Positions 17,566 through 28,200 of a stretch of 64,000 nt of DNA are shown piece by piece; positions within the stretch are counted from its first letter, which is position 1; the number at the start of each line of letters is the position of its first letter. This DNA is from Bacteroidales bacterium. Lineage in GTDB: Bacteria > Bacteroidota > Bacteroidia > Bacteroidales > GCA-2748055. The DNA lies in contig JARGFM010000002.1 in NCBI GenBank assembly GCA_029210725.1, positions 62,001 to 126,000 on the forward strand, given 5' to 3'. A model generated the notes under the pieces. It was not told the DNA's origin. It searched no databases and saw nothing but the letters and a program-made list of their open reading frames with translations. Made by a program: the position numbers and the translations under genes.

Positions 17566-18540
17566 CTAGTTACAGAGGGACTCGATCTTTTTCTCGGCCC
17601 TGGCAAGGAAGGGCTCTTCGGTAACCTTTCTCAGGGTTTCGCAGGCTTTATCATAATCGGCTGTATTCTGAAAGGCGCTTCCCAGTTCGAAATTGATGGC
17701 TGAGATCCAAACTGATTCAGTTTCATGAAGCAGGGCTTCCTGGGCATATTCGACAGCTTTATCGTATTCTACCGTTTTGTTGGATACAATAGCCAGGTGA
17801 TAGAGCGCACGCGGATTATTGGGATTAGCTGCCAGTGCCTTTTCGCAGGCTTCAACAACAAAAGTATAGTCGTTTTCCTCGGGATCGACCATTTCCATCT
17901 CTTCCAGGATAAACTTGTTATAATAAGTGTCGATAACGCCGTTAATCTGCTCGATGGTTTTTGTGTCATTTTTAGCCGTGGCTCCCTCTTTGGCCCTGGT
18001 GAAGCACTCAAGCATCTCTTCGGTTTTATCCTGGTCGAGGTAAACCATTCCTTTGCCCTGACAAGCCTGATAGATATTGGGATTTATGGCCAGTACCTTG
18101 TCAAAATATGCCAGGGCTGCATCGAAGTTTTTATTTTTCCACTCCTGGCTGCCCTGCCTCATACACAGCTGGGGTAAGTACCCGGCGGCTTTGTTGCTGA
18201 TTTCTTCGTTGTTGTTGTAGAGTGTGGCCATTTCAACCGTTTTCTCCAGGAAGGGAATCGCATTGTCGTATTGCTTTCTCTTCATAAAAGTAGTGGCCTG
18301 CCGGTAGTAAGTGGAGGGAATTTGATCTTCAGCCTGAGCCTTCAGATCGTTCGCCTCATCACCCACTGTTACAGCCATGGCCAGCACCTGATTAAAATGT
18401 TCAAGTGCGGCATCATACTCTTGTCCATTTATACTTTCAACGCCTGCATTGAATTCATTGATAACGTCGGTCATGGTCTGGGCATACAGGGATCCTGCCA
18501 GAAGAACACCTGTTAGAATTGCCAATACTCTTAATTTCAT
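17566..18540 (-). CDS. Exported tetratricopeptide-repeat protein
   Basis: The 324-residue protein has a signal peptide (about 1-20, ending LYAQ) and is otherwise made of helix-turn-helix TPR units: EYDAALEHFNQVLAMA, QYDNAIPFLEKTVEMA, NFDAALAYFDKVLAINPN, then a longer spacer and NPNNPRALYHLAIVSNKTVEYDKAVEYAQEAL. Such periplasmic TPR proteins serve as assembly or binding platforms; the partner is unknown. It is a single-gene transcript with its own terminator, downstream of gldA by about 100 bp. Confidence 0.88.
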   Translation of the reverse strand: MKLRVLAILTGVLLAGSLYAQTMTDVINEFNAGVESINGQEYDAALEHFNQVLAMAVTVGDEANDLKAQAEDQIPSTYYRQATTFMKRKQYDNAIPFLEKTVEMATLYNNNEEISNKAAGYLPQLCMRQGSQEWKNKNFDAALAYFDKVLAINPNIYQACQGKGMVYLDQDKTEEMLECFTRAKEGATAKNDTKTIEQINGVIDTYYNKFILEEMEMVDPEENDYTFVVEACEKALAANPNNPRALYHLAIVSNKTVEYDKAVEYAQEALLHETESVWISAINFELGSAFQNTADYDKACETLRKVTEEPFLARAEKKIESLCN

Positions 18541-18643
18541 ACTATCATTGTTTGGTTAACAAAATGAGTCGGTAAAAATATAAAAATATTGAACAAATAC
18601 AATGCCATTTTGTTTTTGCCGCAACAATTTGATAAAGAGAATC

Positions 18644-19561
18644 TTAATTAGTGGTTAATTCCCGGAAGACCTCTTCCAGGCTCTTTTTCTTCAGGGAGAG
18701 GGATAAAACAGTAAATTCCTGACTGACAGCAAAATTAAAAATATCTCCACGGATATCACGCATTTCGTGGGTTTCCAGCAGAAACTGCTTGTCGCCAATG
18801 GGTCTGACATGCTCGATAAACGGAAGAGTCTTCCAGATCCCTGGATCGACGGGGCCATCCAGTTCAATATGAATGGTCTGGGTCTGGCCTCCGCCCTTTT
18901 CCTTTAAAAGGGTGGCATTCTCATCTGCAACAATCTTCCCATTGTTGATCACAATCACCCGGTCACAGATCGCTTCAACCTCCTGAAGAATATGGGTGGA
19001 GAGAAGCACGGTTTTCTCTTTGCCTATGTTGGAGACAAGATTTCTGATTTCCACCAGCTGATTGGGATCCAGGCCCGAGGTTGGTTCATCCAGAATGAGG
19101 ATCTCCGGATCGTGGATCAAAGCCTGCGCCAGTCCGACCCGCTGCCGGTATCCTTTAGACAGATTTCCAATTTTTTTTCCCACTTCAGCCGAGAGCGCTG
19201 TCATTTCAATGACAGAAGAGATCCTTTCCCTGGCCAGTTTTCCGCTGACCTGGTATAAGCCTGCCACATATTGAAGATACTCGCGAATATACATCTCATG
19301 ATAGAGGGGATTGTTCTCGGGAAGGTAACCGATCAGTCCGCGAATCTCTTTTTGATGCTCAAGTGCCGGCAGGCCTTGTATGGTCACAGATCCACTGTCG
19401 GGCGACAGGCTTCCGGTAATCATCTTCATGGTGGTGGACTTACCTGCTCCGTTAGGGCCTATGAATCCTACAATTTCCCCGGTATGAACTTCAAAAGATA
19501 CTTTGTTCACTGCGATCTGAGAACCGTAGCTTTTGGAAATCTCTTTTATTGCAATGGACAT
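18644..19561 (-). CDS. gldA: GldA-type ABC transporter ATP-binding protein
   Basis: The 305-residue ATPase has Walker A GFIGPNGAGKSTTMKM, signature LSKGYRQRVGLAQALIHDP and Walker B ILILDEPTSGLDPNQL. The C-terminal 90 residues continue as the GldA/CcmA-type extension (LKKKSLEEVFRELTTN at the end). GldA was found in Flavobacterium gliding, where it works with GldF and GldG; orthologues exist in many non-gliding Bacteroidota. GldF/GldG are not in the window. The start lies 3 bp after the stop of the universal stress gene, so they are co-transcribed. Confidence 0.85.
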   Translation of the reverse strand: MSIAIKEISKSYGSQIAVNKVSFEVHTGEIVGFIGPNGAGKSTTMKMITGSLSPDSGSVTIQGLPALEHQKEIRGLIGYLPENNPLYHEMYIREYLQYVAGLYQVSGKLARERISSVIEMTALSAEVGKKIGNLSKGYRQRVGLAQALIHDPEILILDEPTSGLDPNQLVEIRNLVSNIGKEKTVLLSTHILQEVEAICDRVIVINNGKIVADENATLLKEKGGGQTQTIHIELDGPVDPGIWKTLPFIEHVRPIGDKQFLLETHEMRDIRGDIFNFAVSQEFTVLSLSLKKKSLEEVFRELTTN

Positions 19562-19564
19562 ATT

Positions 19565-20419
19565 TTAACCGTACATGAACTGCCCCACTTTGGCAAAGTT
19601 GGACTTGGGATTCACACACATCACAGGAATCTTCTCTTTATTGGAGATAAGATATTGTTCCTTGGCTCCAAAAATATAGTCGACTTTTGTGAGGTGTTTG
19701 GTGGTGGTAATCAGGATCAAATCGGCACTGATTTTTTTACAGAAAGCAAGCAGTTCTTTATGAAAATTGCCTGATCCCCTCTCCGACGAAGTGTGAATCT
19801 CATATTCAATATTATTCTGAATCAGGAAACGGATAGCAAAATTCAGATTGACATTTACCTTCTTTTGAAGGTTTTTATCCATGACAGGCGCCTTATACAG
19901 GTGAATTTTGGAATTCAGGTATTTCCCCAGGAAGATGGCCCACTGTAGTTTCTCTTTGTTTTCGGATTTGAAGTCAATTGGAAAGACTATATCTGTATAC
20001 CTGTCTTTTTCCGGGGGCAGATCCTGAACTACAATAAACGGAACAGACGATCCGGCGATCACCCTCAGGGCCCAGCTGCCAAATAGTTTTTGCCCCCCTT
20101 TCATACCATGGGTTCCCATGACCACGAAGTGAACATTGTTCTCCTCCCTGGAGGCATAATCGGAAATCTCTTTGAAAATTTTTCCATGGTGAACAGAATA
20201 ACCCACCGTTTCGCCAAGATCCTTTTTTATTTCCTCCACCGTCTCTTCCATTCTTTTCCTGGCTGCCTCCTCTTCAGATGGATCTTTGACAATATGAAAT
20301 AATATCACACTGTTTTTTAAAATGTGAGCCATCTTAAGGGCATGCTTCAAGGCACTGAAGGATACAGCAGAAAAATCCCAGGTAACCAGAATGGATTTCT
20401 TCTCATGCTCCATGGTCAT
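19565..20419 (-). CDS. Tandem universal stress protein
   Basis: The 284 residues contain two UspA folds. The first (about 8-145) begins [20 protein letters not shown] and ends with the nucleotide-loop-like [33 protein letters not shown]. The second (about 155-275) begins [19 protein letters not shown], and its ATP motif region reads [35 protein letters not shown], lacking a clean G-2x-G-9x-G motif. The first half may bind nucleotide and the second is degenerate. Start could be ATG 20419 or 20413. It is divergent from asnS and followed by gldA. Confidence 0.87.
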   Translation of the reverse strand: MTMEHEKKSILVTWDFSAVSFSALKHALKMAHILKNSVILFHIVKDPSEEEAARKRMEETVEEIKKDLGETVGYSVHHGKIFKEISDYASREENNVHFVVMGTHGMKGGQKLFGSWALRVIAGSSVPFIVVQDLPPEKDRYTDIVFPIDFKSENKEKLQWAIFLGKYLNSKIHLYKAPVMDKNLQKKVNVNLNFAIRFLIQNNIEYEIHTSSERGSGNFHKELLAFCKKISADLILITTTKHLTKVDYIFGAKEQYLISNKEKIPVMCVNPKSNFAKVGQFMYG

Positions 20420-20494
20420 GTTTTTTTGGACGGAAGTAAATTTAGCGGATTCTTTTTAGATTATAAAGTTAACGAATGGAAATTGATAAAATTG

Positions 20495-20502
20495 TACTTT
20501 TG
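20495..20502 (+). promoter_or_regulatory. Candidate -7 element TACTTTTG for asnS-rpoN
   Basis: TACTTTTG fits TAnnTTTG, 22 bp before the asnS start. Confidence 0.55.
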
Positions 20503-20524
20503 TAGCTTGATTAAACAAAAGAAG

Positions 20525-21913
20525 ATGAAGAGATCGACAGTTAAAGAGTTGCTGGGTGCAGCAGAAAAAAGCAGAGAAGTCCTGCTGAAAGGATGGGTAA
20601 GGACCAGGCGGGGAAATAATCAGGTGGCGTTTATCGCCGTAAATGACGGAACCATCATTCATAGCATCCAGGTTGTTGCCGATCTGACTCTTTTTCCCGA
20701 GGAGCTAATGAAAAGGATTACCACCGGTTCCAGTATTAGTGTGACCGGTACACTGGTCGAATCGATGGGTAAAGGCCAGAATGTGGAGATACAGGCCAGG
20801 GAAATAGAAGTTTTGGGAGACTCCGATCCGGAACTCTATCCTTTGCAGAAAAAGGGACACTCCTTTGAATTTTTGCGTGAGATTGCACATCTGAGGTTCC
20901 GGACCAACACTTTTGGTGCTGTCTTCCGCATCAGGCATGCCCTGGCATACGCCATACACAAATACTACAATGATAAGGGATTCTTTTATCTGCATACCCC
21001 CATTATCACCGCTTCAGATGCGGAAGGGGCGGGAGCCATGTTTAAGGTCACTACCCTGGATCTGGATCAAACCCCTAAAACCGAAGAGGGGAAGGTAGAT
21101 TTTAGCCAGGACTTTTTCGGACGACCCACCAATCTTACCGTTTCCGGTCAGCTGGAGGGTGAACTGGGAGCCCTGGCACTGTCGTCCATTTACACTTTTG
21201 GCCCCACATTTCGTGCCGAAAACTCCAATACCCCCCGCCATGTGGCAGAATTCTGGATGATAGAGCCTGAAATGGCGTTTTATGATATCCACGATAACAT
21301 GGACCTGGCAGAAGATTTCCTGAAATATCTGATCAGGTATACCATGGATCACTGCCAGGATGATCTGGAGTTTTTGAATAAGATGCTTGATAAAGGACTG
21401 CTGGAGCGCCTGCAATTTGTCCTGGAACAATCCTTTGAAAGAAAGACTTACACGGAGGCAGTTGAGATCCTGAAGAAGGCAGACAAGAAGTTCGAGTTTC
21501 CTGTGGAATGGGGACTGGATCTCCAGGCCGAGCATGAAAGGTACCTGGTTGAGGAGTATTATAAGAAACCGGTGATACTGACCGATTATCCCAGGGATAT
21601 CAAGGCCTTTTACATGAAGCAGAACGATGACGGACTGACCGTCAGGGCCATGGATGTACTTTTTCCTCAGATTGGGGAGATCATCGGAGGTTCACAAAGA
21701 GAGGAGGAGCTGGAAAAACTGCAACGCAGGATGAAAGAGATGGATATTCCTGAAGATGAATTGTGGTGGTATCTGGAAACTCGTAAATTTGGAACAGTTG
21801 AACACAGTGGATTTGGATTAGGATTTGAACGCTTAATTATGTTTATTACAGGTATGAGTAACATCAGGGATGTCATTCCATTCCCCCGCACCCCCAGGAG
21901 TGCAGAGTTTTAA
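20525..21913 (+). CDS. asnS: Asparagine--tRNA ligase
   Basis: AsnRS charges tRNA(Asn). The chosen start ATG 20525 gives [30 protein letters not shown], the expected N-terminus, and lies just after a promoter; the frame stays open further upstream but that part overlaps the promoter and divergent usp region. The 462 residues contain the OB-fold anticodon domain (about 20-105), the class II core with motif 2 region [28 protein letters not shown], and motif 3 [27 protein letters not shown]. The gene is first of a run with rpoN (10 bp gap) and a membrane protein gene. Confidence 0.96.
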   Translation: MKRSTVKELLGAAEKSREVLLKGWVRTRRGNNQVAFIAVNDGTIIHSIQVVADLTLFPEELMKRITTGSSISVTGTLVESMGKGQNVEIQAREIEVLGDSDPELYPLQKKGHSFEFLREIAHLRFRTNTFGAVFRIRHALAYAIHKYYNDKGFFYLHTPIITASDAEGAGAMFKVTTLDLDQTPKTEEGKVDFSQDFFGRPTNLTVSGQLEGELGALALSSIYTFGPTFRAENSNTPRHVAEFWMIEPEMAFYDIHDNMDLAEDFLKYLIRYTMDHCQDDLEFLNKMLDKGLLERLQFVLEQSFERKTYTEAVEILKKADKKFEFPVEWGLDLQAEHERYLVEEYYKKPVILTDYPRDIKAFYMKQNDDGLTVRAMDVLFPQIGEIIGGSQREEELEKLQRRMKEMDIPEDELWWYLETRKFGTVEHSGFGLGFERLIMFITGMSNIRDVIPFPRTPRSAEF

Positions 21914-21923
21914 TTAGGGAACT

Positions 21924-23375
21924 ATGCTTAAACAGAGGCTTCAGCAGAAATTACTTCAAAAGCTGTCTCCGCAGCAGATCCAGATGATCAAACTCCTGGA
22001 GATTCCTGCTATTCAGCTGGAGCAGAGGATTAAAAAGGAACTGGAGGAGAATCCGGTTCTGGAAGAGGGCGCCGAGGAGATGGAGTATAACGAGCAGGAG
22101 GAGCCCAAAGAGGAGCAGACTGCTGATCAGCTGGAAGAGTTTTCGCTGGAAGACTATATGCAGGATGATGATATACCCAGCTACAGGCTGAATGCTCAGA
22201 ACTATTCCGCTGATGAAAAACGGGAAGAAATTCCATTTTCGCTGGGCAACACCTTTCGTGAACAGCTGAAAAGTCAGCTGGGATTAAGAAAGCTCACGGA
22301 GGAGCAGGAGGTGCTGGCCGAGTATATCCTTGGCAATATTGACGATGATGGCTACCTGCGCCGGGAACTGGAGGCCATAGCGGATGATCTGGCCTTCTCG
22401 CTGGGTCTGGAAACTAATTATGAATCGCTGTATAAAGTTCTGATGATCATACAGGAATTGGATCCTGCCGGTGTTGGTGCCAGGAGTCTGCAGGAGTGTC
22501 TTTTACTCCAGATCAGAAGAAAGGATCTGGAGCAGCCGGTGATAAAACTGGCACACTCCATCCTGAAAAATAATTTTGAGGAGTTTACCAATAAGCACTA
22601 CGATAAGATCATTCAGCGCCTCAATATCTATGAGGGGGAGCTGAAGATGGCCCTGGAGGAGATCTTAAAGCTAAATCCCAAACCGGGTGGGGCTATGGGC
22701 GATTCTCAGTCAAAATCCTTCCATCACATTGTCCCCGATTTTATTCTTGAAGAGAATGAGGGGAACCTTCTTTTGTATCTGAATTCATCAAATGTTCCCG
22801 AACTAAGGCTTAGCCGGACCTATTCGGATATGTTTGAAAGCTACAATGCCAATAAATCTTCGGCCAGTAAAGATGAAAAGAATGCCATCACTTTCGTAAA
22901 ACAGAAGCTGGATTCAGCCAGATGGTTTATTGATGCGATCCGGCAGAGGCAGAATACCATGTTGCTAACCATGAATGCCATTCTGGAGTATCAGAAAGAC
23001 TATTTTATTGAAGGCGATGAGACCAGGATGCGTCCGATGATTCTGAAAGATATTGCCGATATGACCAATCTGGATATCTCCACCATATCCAGGGTAGTGA
23101 ACAGCAAATACATCCAGACTCATTTTGGCATTTTCGCTCTGAAATATTTCTTTTCGGAAGGGATGCAAACCGACAGCGGTGAAGAAGTTTCCACCAGGGA
23201 GATTAAAAAGATCCTGCAGGAATGTATCGAGAATGAGGATAAAAGAAAGCCTTTGACAGACGACCGGCTGATGGGAATCCTGAATGAGAAGGGATATCAG
23301 ATAGCCCGCCGGACAGTGGCCAAATACAGGGAGCAACTGGGAGTACCGGTAGCCCGTTTAAGAAAAGAGCTTTAA
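21924..23375 (+). CDS. rpoN: RNA polymerase sigma-54 factor
   Basis: The 483-residue sigma-54 has the Gln-rich activator-interacting region I (MLKQRLQQKLLQKLSPQQIQM and KLLEIPAIQLEQRI), an acidic region II (about 45-85), the core-binding domain, a helix-turn-helix (DIADMTNLDISTISRVVNSKYIQT) and the RpoN box ARRTVAKYRE near the C-terminus. It directs transcription from -24/-12 promoters with enhancer-binding ATPases; none of those is in the window. It follows asnS by 10 bp. Confidence 0.97.
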   Translation: MLKQRLQQKLLQKLSPQQIQMIKLLEIPAIQLEQRIKKELEENPVLEEGAEEMEYNEQEEPKEEQTADQLEEFSLEDYMQDDDIPSYRLNAQNYSADEKREEIPFSLGNTFREQLKSQLGLRKLTEEQEVLAEYILGNIDDDGYLRRELEAIADDLAFSLGLETNYESLYKVLMIIQELDPAGVGARSLQECLLLQIRRKDLEQPVIKLAHSILKNNFEEFTNKHYDKIIQRLNIYEGELKMALEEILKLNPKPGGAMGDSQSKSFHHIVPDFILEENEGNLLLYLNSSNVPELRLSRTYSDMFESYNANKSSASKDEKNAITFVKQKLDSARWFIDAIRQRQNTMLLTMNAILEYQKDYFIEGDETRMRPMILKDIADMTNLDISTISRVVNSKYIQTHFGIFALKYFFSEGMQTDSGEEVSTREIKKILQECIENEDKRKPLTDDRLMGILNEKGYQIARRTVAKYREQLGVPVARLRKEL

Positions 23376-23383
23376 GGGAGGAT

Positions 23384-23989
23384 ATGAAGAAAGCAGCTCC
23401 ACTTATCTCCTATCTGTTGCATCCCTTACTTATGCCCACCCTGGGGCTGTTAATCATACTGAACTCGGGAACCTATCTCTCTTTGCTTGATCCTGCAGCC
23501 AAGCGTGCCATTGTATATGTGCTGGTGCTGGGAACGCTGGTTTTCCCTTTAATGATGCTTCCGGTTCTTCACTACAGGAACCTGCTGACGAAAAATGGGG
23601 AGATCCCCGCCAGGGAGGAGCAACTTGTTCCTCAGATCATCATCCTGATACTCTATATCATTACTTTTGTCTATTTCAAAAGGCTTCCCCTGAGCCAGGT
23701 TATTGATGCCTATGTTCTGTCGGTGACAGGCACTTTTTTTATAGTCCTGGCCCTGAATCTTAAATTCAGAGTATCTGTTTATACGGCAGCACCGGGGGGC
23801 TTGACAGGATTGATTATTGCGCTGATTTATATGTATGAGACTCCCCTGGAGGGACTGCTTATGCTTTCACTCCTGGCAGCGGGATTATCGGGCAGCTCGA
23901 GGCTGGCGCAGGGGACTCACTGGAGTGCCGTGCTATCAGGATTTCTTGTGGGCCTGGCTGTGGTACTGGGGACTATTCTTCTGTATTAA
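23384..23989 (+). CDS. Multi-pass membrane protein with degenerate PAP2-like C-terminus
   Basis: The 201 residues form about six hydrophobic helices. The segment SGSSRLAQGTHWSAVLSGFLVG near residue 170 resembles motif 3 of PAP2 phosphatases (S-R-x5-H-x3-D), but the Asp is replaced by Val, and no clear motif 1 (K-x6-RP) is visible, so phosphatase activity is doubtful. This family of small membrane proteins is common next to housekeeping genes in Bacteroidota. It is 8 bp downstream of rpoN and its last 17 bp overlap the end of the convergent DUF4296 gene. Confidence 0.7.
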   Translation: MKKAAPLISYLLHPLLMPTLGLLIILNSGTYLSLLDPAAKRAIVYVLVLGTLVFPLMMLPVLHYRNLLTKNGEIPAREEQLVPQIIILILYIITFVYFKRLPLSQVIDAYVLSVTGTFFIVLALNLKFRVSVYTAAPGGLTGLIIALIYMYETPLEGLLMLSLLAAGLSGSSRLAQGTHWSAVLSGFLVGLAVVLGTILLY

Positions 23990-24353
23990 TCCCCGGGTCT
24001 TTGTTAATCTCGTCCAGCATTACATTCAGTTGAATCAGTACATCGCTGTAAACCTGGTCCAGAAGCTCCGGATCTCTGCTGTAGACAAACATGGTGGTAT
24101 CGAACTTCTGGCGGGATATCTGGTGTTTCTCCAGGATTGGAGTAAGTATATCGATACTGTCCACGTCATACCTTCTGTGAAATTTGCGGTCGTTGGATAA
24201 ACCATCGGCCAGATGAATATCCACCAAAACACTTACAAGTACCTTCCGGTCGACGAATTCGTCCCCGGTGATTTTTTGCTTCTTCTGGCATGCAGTAAAA
24301 CTGAACAGCATAAAAACCAAAAGGAACAATGGATACAGCTTGCGGCCCGACAT
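23973..24353 (-). CDS. DUF4296-type lipoprotein
   Basis: The 126 residues begin with a lipoprotein signal (LFSFTAC, Cys22) and carry the DUF4296-like core (VLVSVLVDIHLADGLSN, then Tyr/Asp-rich helices). Its ATG overlaps the stop of the PorP/SprF gene (TAATG arrangement), so it is the third gene of the SprB-like/PorP/DUF4296 operon and is translationally coupled to it. Its role is unknown; placement suggests an envelope accessory to the surface protein. Confidence 0.75.
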   Translation of the reverse strand: MSGRKLYPLFLLVFMLFSFTACQKKQKITGDEFVDRKVLVSVLVDIHLADGLSNDRKFHRRYDVDSIDILTPILEKHQISRQKFDTTMFVYSRDPELLDQVYSDVLIQLNVMLDEINKDPGINTEE

Positions 24354-25249
24354 TACTTGATATCATTAAAACGGTAACCAATCATGATTTCATGGGATCC
24401 GGTCTGGTATTTCCTTATGGCGGATATCCCAATATCATAGGCATAGCCAAAGAAAAGCGTTTCATCGAAGCTGTAACCCACCATGATGCCGATGGCATCC
24501 TGAAAGCGGTAGGATACAGCTCCCCAGAGCATACGCTGCCATTCGACTCTCCCTGTAAGGTCGAAGGTAAATTCTTTGGGAGCAGTTCCCTTGATCATCA
24601 GCGAGGGCTCTATAAGCCAGTCTTCCTGCACCCGGAAGCGGTAAGCCCCAATCAGGTTTATATGTGATTTCAGGCGGTTTAGACCCTTTATATTATCAAA
24701 GATCTTGATGCTGTTGTTCAGAAGCTGGGCCACTGAAAGTCCCACGTAAAACTGTTCCGCGTAGAGATAGAGACCGAGTCCGGCATCGGGCAGGTAATTG
24801 GTGCTGACCAGATTCAGGATACTGGGGTCAGAAACATCGGCCGGATTCAGCTGAGTTCCATCGATGCGATACTGCATAATACTGGCAGACAGCCCCATAG
24901 AGAGCCTGATATCGCTGGTAACGGCAATATTATAAGCATAGGAACCCGTAATCCCTGCCCGGCTGGTGGGCCCTGTGACATCGCTGTAAATATATCCTCC
25001 ATAACCCATATCCAGGTTGTCATGCGGACCATAAAAACCGATGGAGTTGGTCATGGGAGGATCCATGAGCCCCACCCACTGAAACCTGTGATTGGTCCTG
25101 ATCTGATAATAATCAAAGACTCCGGCAATGGCCGGGTTGATTACAAAATCATTAAACATATACTGGGTATAATGGGGCATTTGTTGTGCCGAAACTCCGG
25201 TCGACCCTGCAATGACTGTGAATAATATAATGGATGTAACCCGTCTCAT
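24353..25249 (-). CDS. PorP/SprF family type IX secretion membrane protein
   Basis: The 298-residue outer-membrane protein has a signal peptide (VSAQ, cleavage near residue 21), the family opening QMPHYTQYMFNDFVINPAIAG, many amphipathic beta strands and a C-terminal strand ending GYRFND. SprF in Flavobacterium is needed for surface export of SprB, and PorP/SprF-type proteins anchor type B T9SS substrates. Here it sits 1 bp after the stop of the SprB-repeat gene, so it is very probably the dedicated partner of that protein. A second PorP paralogue lies in the gldKLMN operon. Confidence 0.92.
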   Translation of the reverse strand: MRRVTSIILFTVIAGSTGVSAQQMPHYTQYMFNDFVINPAIAGVFDYYQIRTNHRFQWVGLMDPPMTNSIGFYGPHDNLDMGYGGYIYSDVTGPTSRAGITGSYAYNIAVTSDIRLSMGLSASIMQYRIDGTQLNPADVSDPSILNLVSTNYLPDAGLGLYLYAEQFYVGLSVAQLLNNSIKIFDNIKGLNRLKSHINLIGAYRFRVQEDWLIEPSLMIKGTAPKEFTFDLTGRVEWQRMLWGAVSYRFQDAIGIMVGYSFDETLFFGYAYDIGISAIRKYQTGSHEIMIGYRFNDIK

Positions 25250-25250
25250 G

Positions 25251-28200
25251 CTACCTGATTATTGTTACGTTACCTGAAATCGGTTCGGCACCCGGGTAGG
25301 GGACAATGATATAATAGTAGGTCCCTAAAGGCGCCTCTTTCCCCCGGACTGTACCGTCCCACTCGTTTCCACTTCCATATCCCACGGTGGAGAAGATTTG
25401 ATCTCCCCACCTGCTATACACCTCTACCAGCATCTCCGGAAAACGTTCGGAATTTCTGATTTCAAAATATTCATTAATGCCATCGCCATTGGGCGAGAAG
25501 ACGTTATAAGCCTGGATATCTTCGATCACATCCACAAATACCGAGGCTGCCTCCTCACAGCCGTAAGCGTTCAGGGCAAAAACATAATACCTGGTTGGTA
25601 CGAGGGGTGTGGCCACGGGATTGGATACCGAAGCGTTGTCCAGTCCGGTAGCTGGTTCCCATCTGTACTGTTCAAAGGGTCCGCCTGCAGCTTCCAAATG
25701 GATGGACTGACCTTTGATGACAAAGGTATCCGGAGTTACATCCAGACCGGTTAAGGGATGGAGGTTCACCCAGACCGTATCGGTGTTGTAGCACCCATAA
25801 GAGCTGGCAGTTTCGGTGATGGTTAACACAAAGGGGGTTGATTCTGTCATTCCACCAGCCACCGGATCAAGAAGGGCCGGGTCGGTAAGGTAGGAACCCG
25901 GAGCCCAGGAGGGTACTCCGTTCCCGGCCCCCTGCAGCTGGACAGAGGCTCCGGAGCAGATGCTTACATCTTCCCCGGCATCCGCTGTTACGGTCACCTC
26001 ACTGAAAACGCTGATCGTATCTGTAAGGGTACAGCCGGAACCATCTGTAATGAGCAGCCCGTATTCACCGGCCAGTATATTCAGGCGGTCTTCAGAAGTA
26101 CTATCATCAGACCAAAGGAAGTCGAAGCCGCCGGATCCACCCGACACGCTGATCTCAATGGCACCTGTTTCACTAAAAACATTGCATTGAGCGGGAGTAA
26201 TCGTGTAGTTTAACAAAATCTCAGCAGGTTCGTTGATGGTAACCGTACCCGTGAAGAGTTTACCTGCCTCATCCAGGGCCACCAGCTGGTAGGTCATATT
26301 GCCCGGCAGGTTCTCAAACAGTGGATCAGTTACAAAGCTTAAGCCCATATCGATGGAGTACTGTACAGCTCCCTCAGCATCCTGGGGCACAAATTCAATG
26401 GAACCATCGTTGGCTCCAAAACAGCTCAGGTGTGATATATTGACCAGCACGTCCAGTGGCGGGGTATCCAGGATCAGAACGATCTCTTCATAGGTACATC
26501 CGTCCTGGTCCCGGACAATCACCTGATAACTGGCCGGAGCCAGGCCGGAGTAGTCTGTTATATCACTGAAAGGACCGGCCAGGCCGTTGATGGAATATTC
26601 ATAGGGCGCCGTCCCTCCGGAGATACCGGAGATGGAGATGGTTCCCGGATTCCCATAAGTGGCATCCGTTTTTATCACGGTGGCCAGCACAGGTGCCGGT
26701 TCGGAGATACTTGCGGATGCTGTAAGGAAACATCCGTTGGCATCCCGCATCCAGGTACTATAATCGCCGGCGCTTAAGCCGCTAAAGGTTCCGTCTGACT
26801 GGTAGGTGACTCCATCCAGGGAATATTCCAGTGGAGCGGTTCCCCCCGACCCGGTAACTTCCAGCTCTCCATTGGCATCCCCGTTGCAGGGAGTTACCGG
26901 AGAGCCAATGATATTGTCAATGGAAAGCGGGGGCGGGGCCAGGATCTCCACCGTGGTATCCAGGATGCAGGCATTATCATCAAACAGGCTAAGCAAATGG
27001 ATTCCCCCGGGCAAATTTTGAAAATCTCCTGCAGAAACAGGGGGATCTCCGTTTAATGAATAAGTGATGGATCCCGTGCCACCGGCACCAGTAATGAGAA
27101 TTCTTCCCTCGTTGCTGTCTGAACAGGAGGTGATATCCTCCTGGTCAAAGAAAGAAATTTGAATGGGTGCAGGTTCGGTAAGAACATTCAGATTACCGGG
27201 TATACTGCATCCGGTGGCATCCATAACGACGGTCTGGTAACTTCCCGGAGCCAGACCGGTAAAAAGACTGGAGGCAAAGAAGTCTGTTCCCCCGTTGATG
27301 GAGTAAGTATAGGGGCCAACTCCTCCGCTAACCCCGTTAATGGAGATCTCCCCTAGCAGGGCTCCATGGCACAGGTAAGTGCCGGTCTCACTCTGGATAA
27401 GGATCTCCGCCGGTTCCGGGAGGGTGATGGTATCGGTGACCGTGCACAGGTTGGCATCCCTGGTCCGGATGGTATAGAAGCCCGGAGCCAGTGGTCCGAA
27501 GTTATTGGCAGCCTGGTAGGTGCTGCCATCGCTGGAGTACTCATAGGGCCCGGATCCGCCTGCTGCGGCAACTGTTATCGTACCGTCGGCGGATCCGTAA
27601 CAACTGATATCTGTTTTAACCAGGTCGACGGTCAGAAGCGGAGGTTCCGTAATAATGGCCAGATCCGGAAAACTGAAAGCACAACTGCTGGCATCGGTAA
27701 TCACCAGGGAGTAGGTACCGGCCGGCAGGCCCACGGGGTCCTCCAGGCCGGAGGCACTGCCTCCCGAGCTGTTGGTCCAGTCAAAAATATAGGGAGCTAA
27801 GCCTCCGCTTACATCGATCTCTATGGACCCGCTTGCATCCCCGTGACAGAGGACATCCTGATGAGACACATAGGTGGCCGTTACAGAGGCCGGTTCAATG
27901 ATGGTCTCCAGATTTGGAAAACTGACCATACATCCATTCCCATCGGTAATGCTTAAACTGTAGCTGCCGGCTTCCAGTCCGTTCAGATCCTCCGAGGCTG
28001 AAAGGAAGCCATTTGGCCCTGTCCAGGCAAAGAGATAGGGGGCCACCCCTCCTGTCACACTAATAGCAATAGCGCCATCGGTCAATCCTCCGCAGGAGAT
28101 ATCTGTTTTTACCGAGGCCACCTGGATTTCGGGCGATTCGGCAATGGTGGCAATATCGGTAAAGGGCACCACGCATGTGCCGGAATAGGTGACGGTGACA

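Noticed and set aside
20324-20524. Upstream extension of asnS to 20324
   Set aside because: The extra 67 codons overlap the promoter and divergent usp gene; the family N-terminus begins at ATG 20525.
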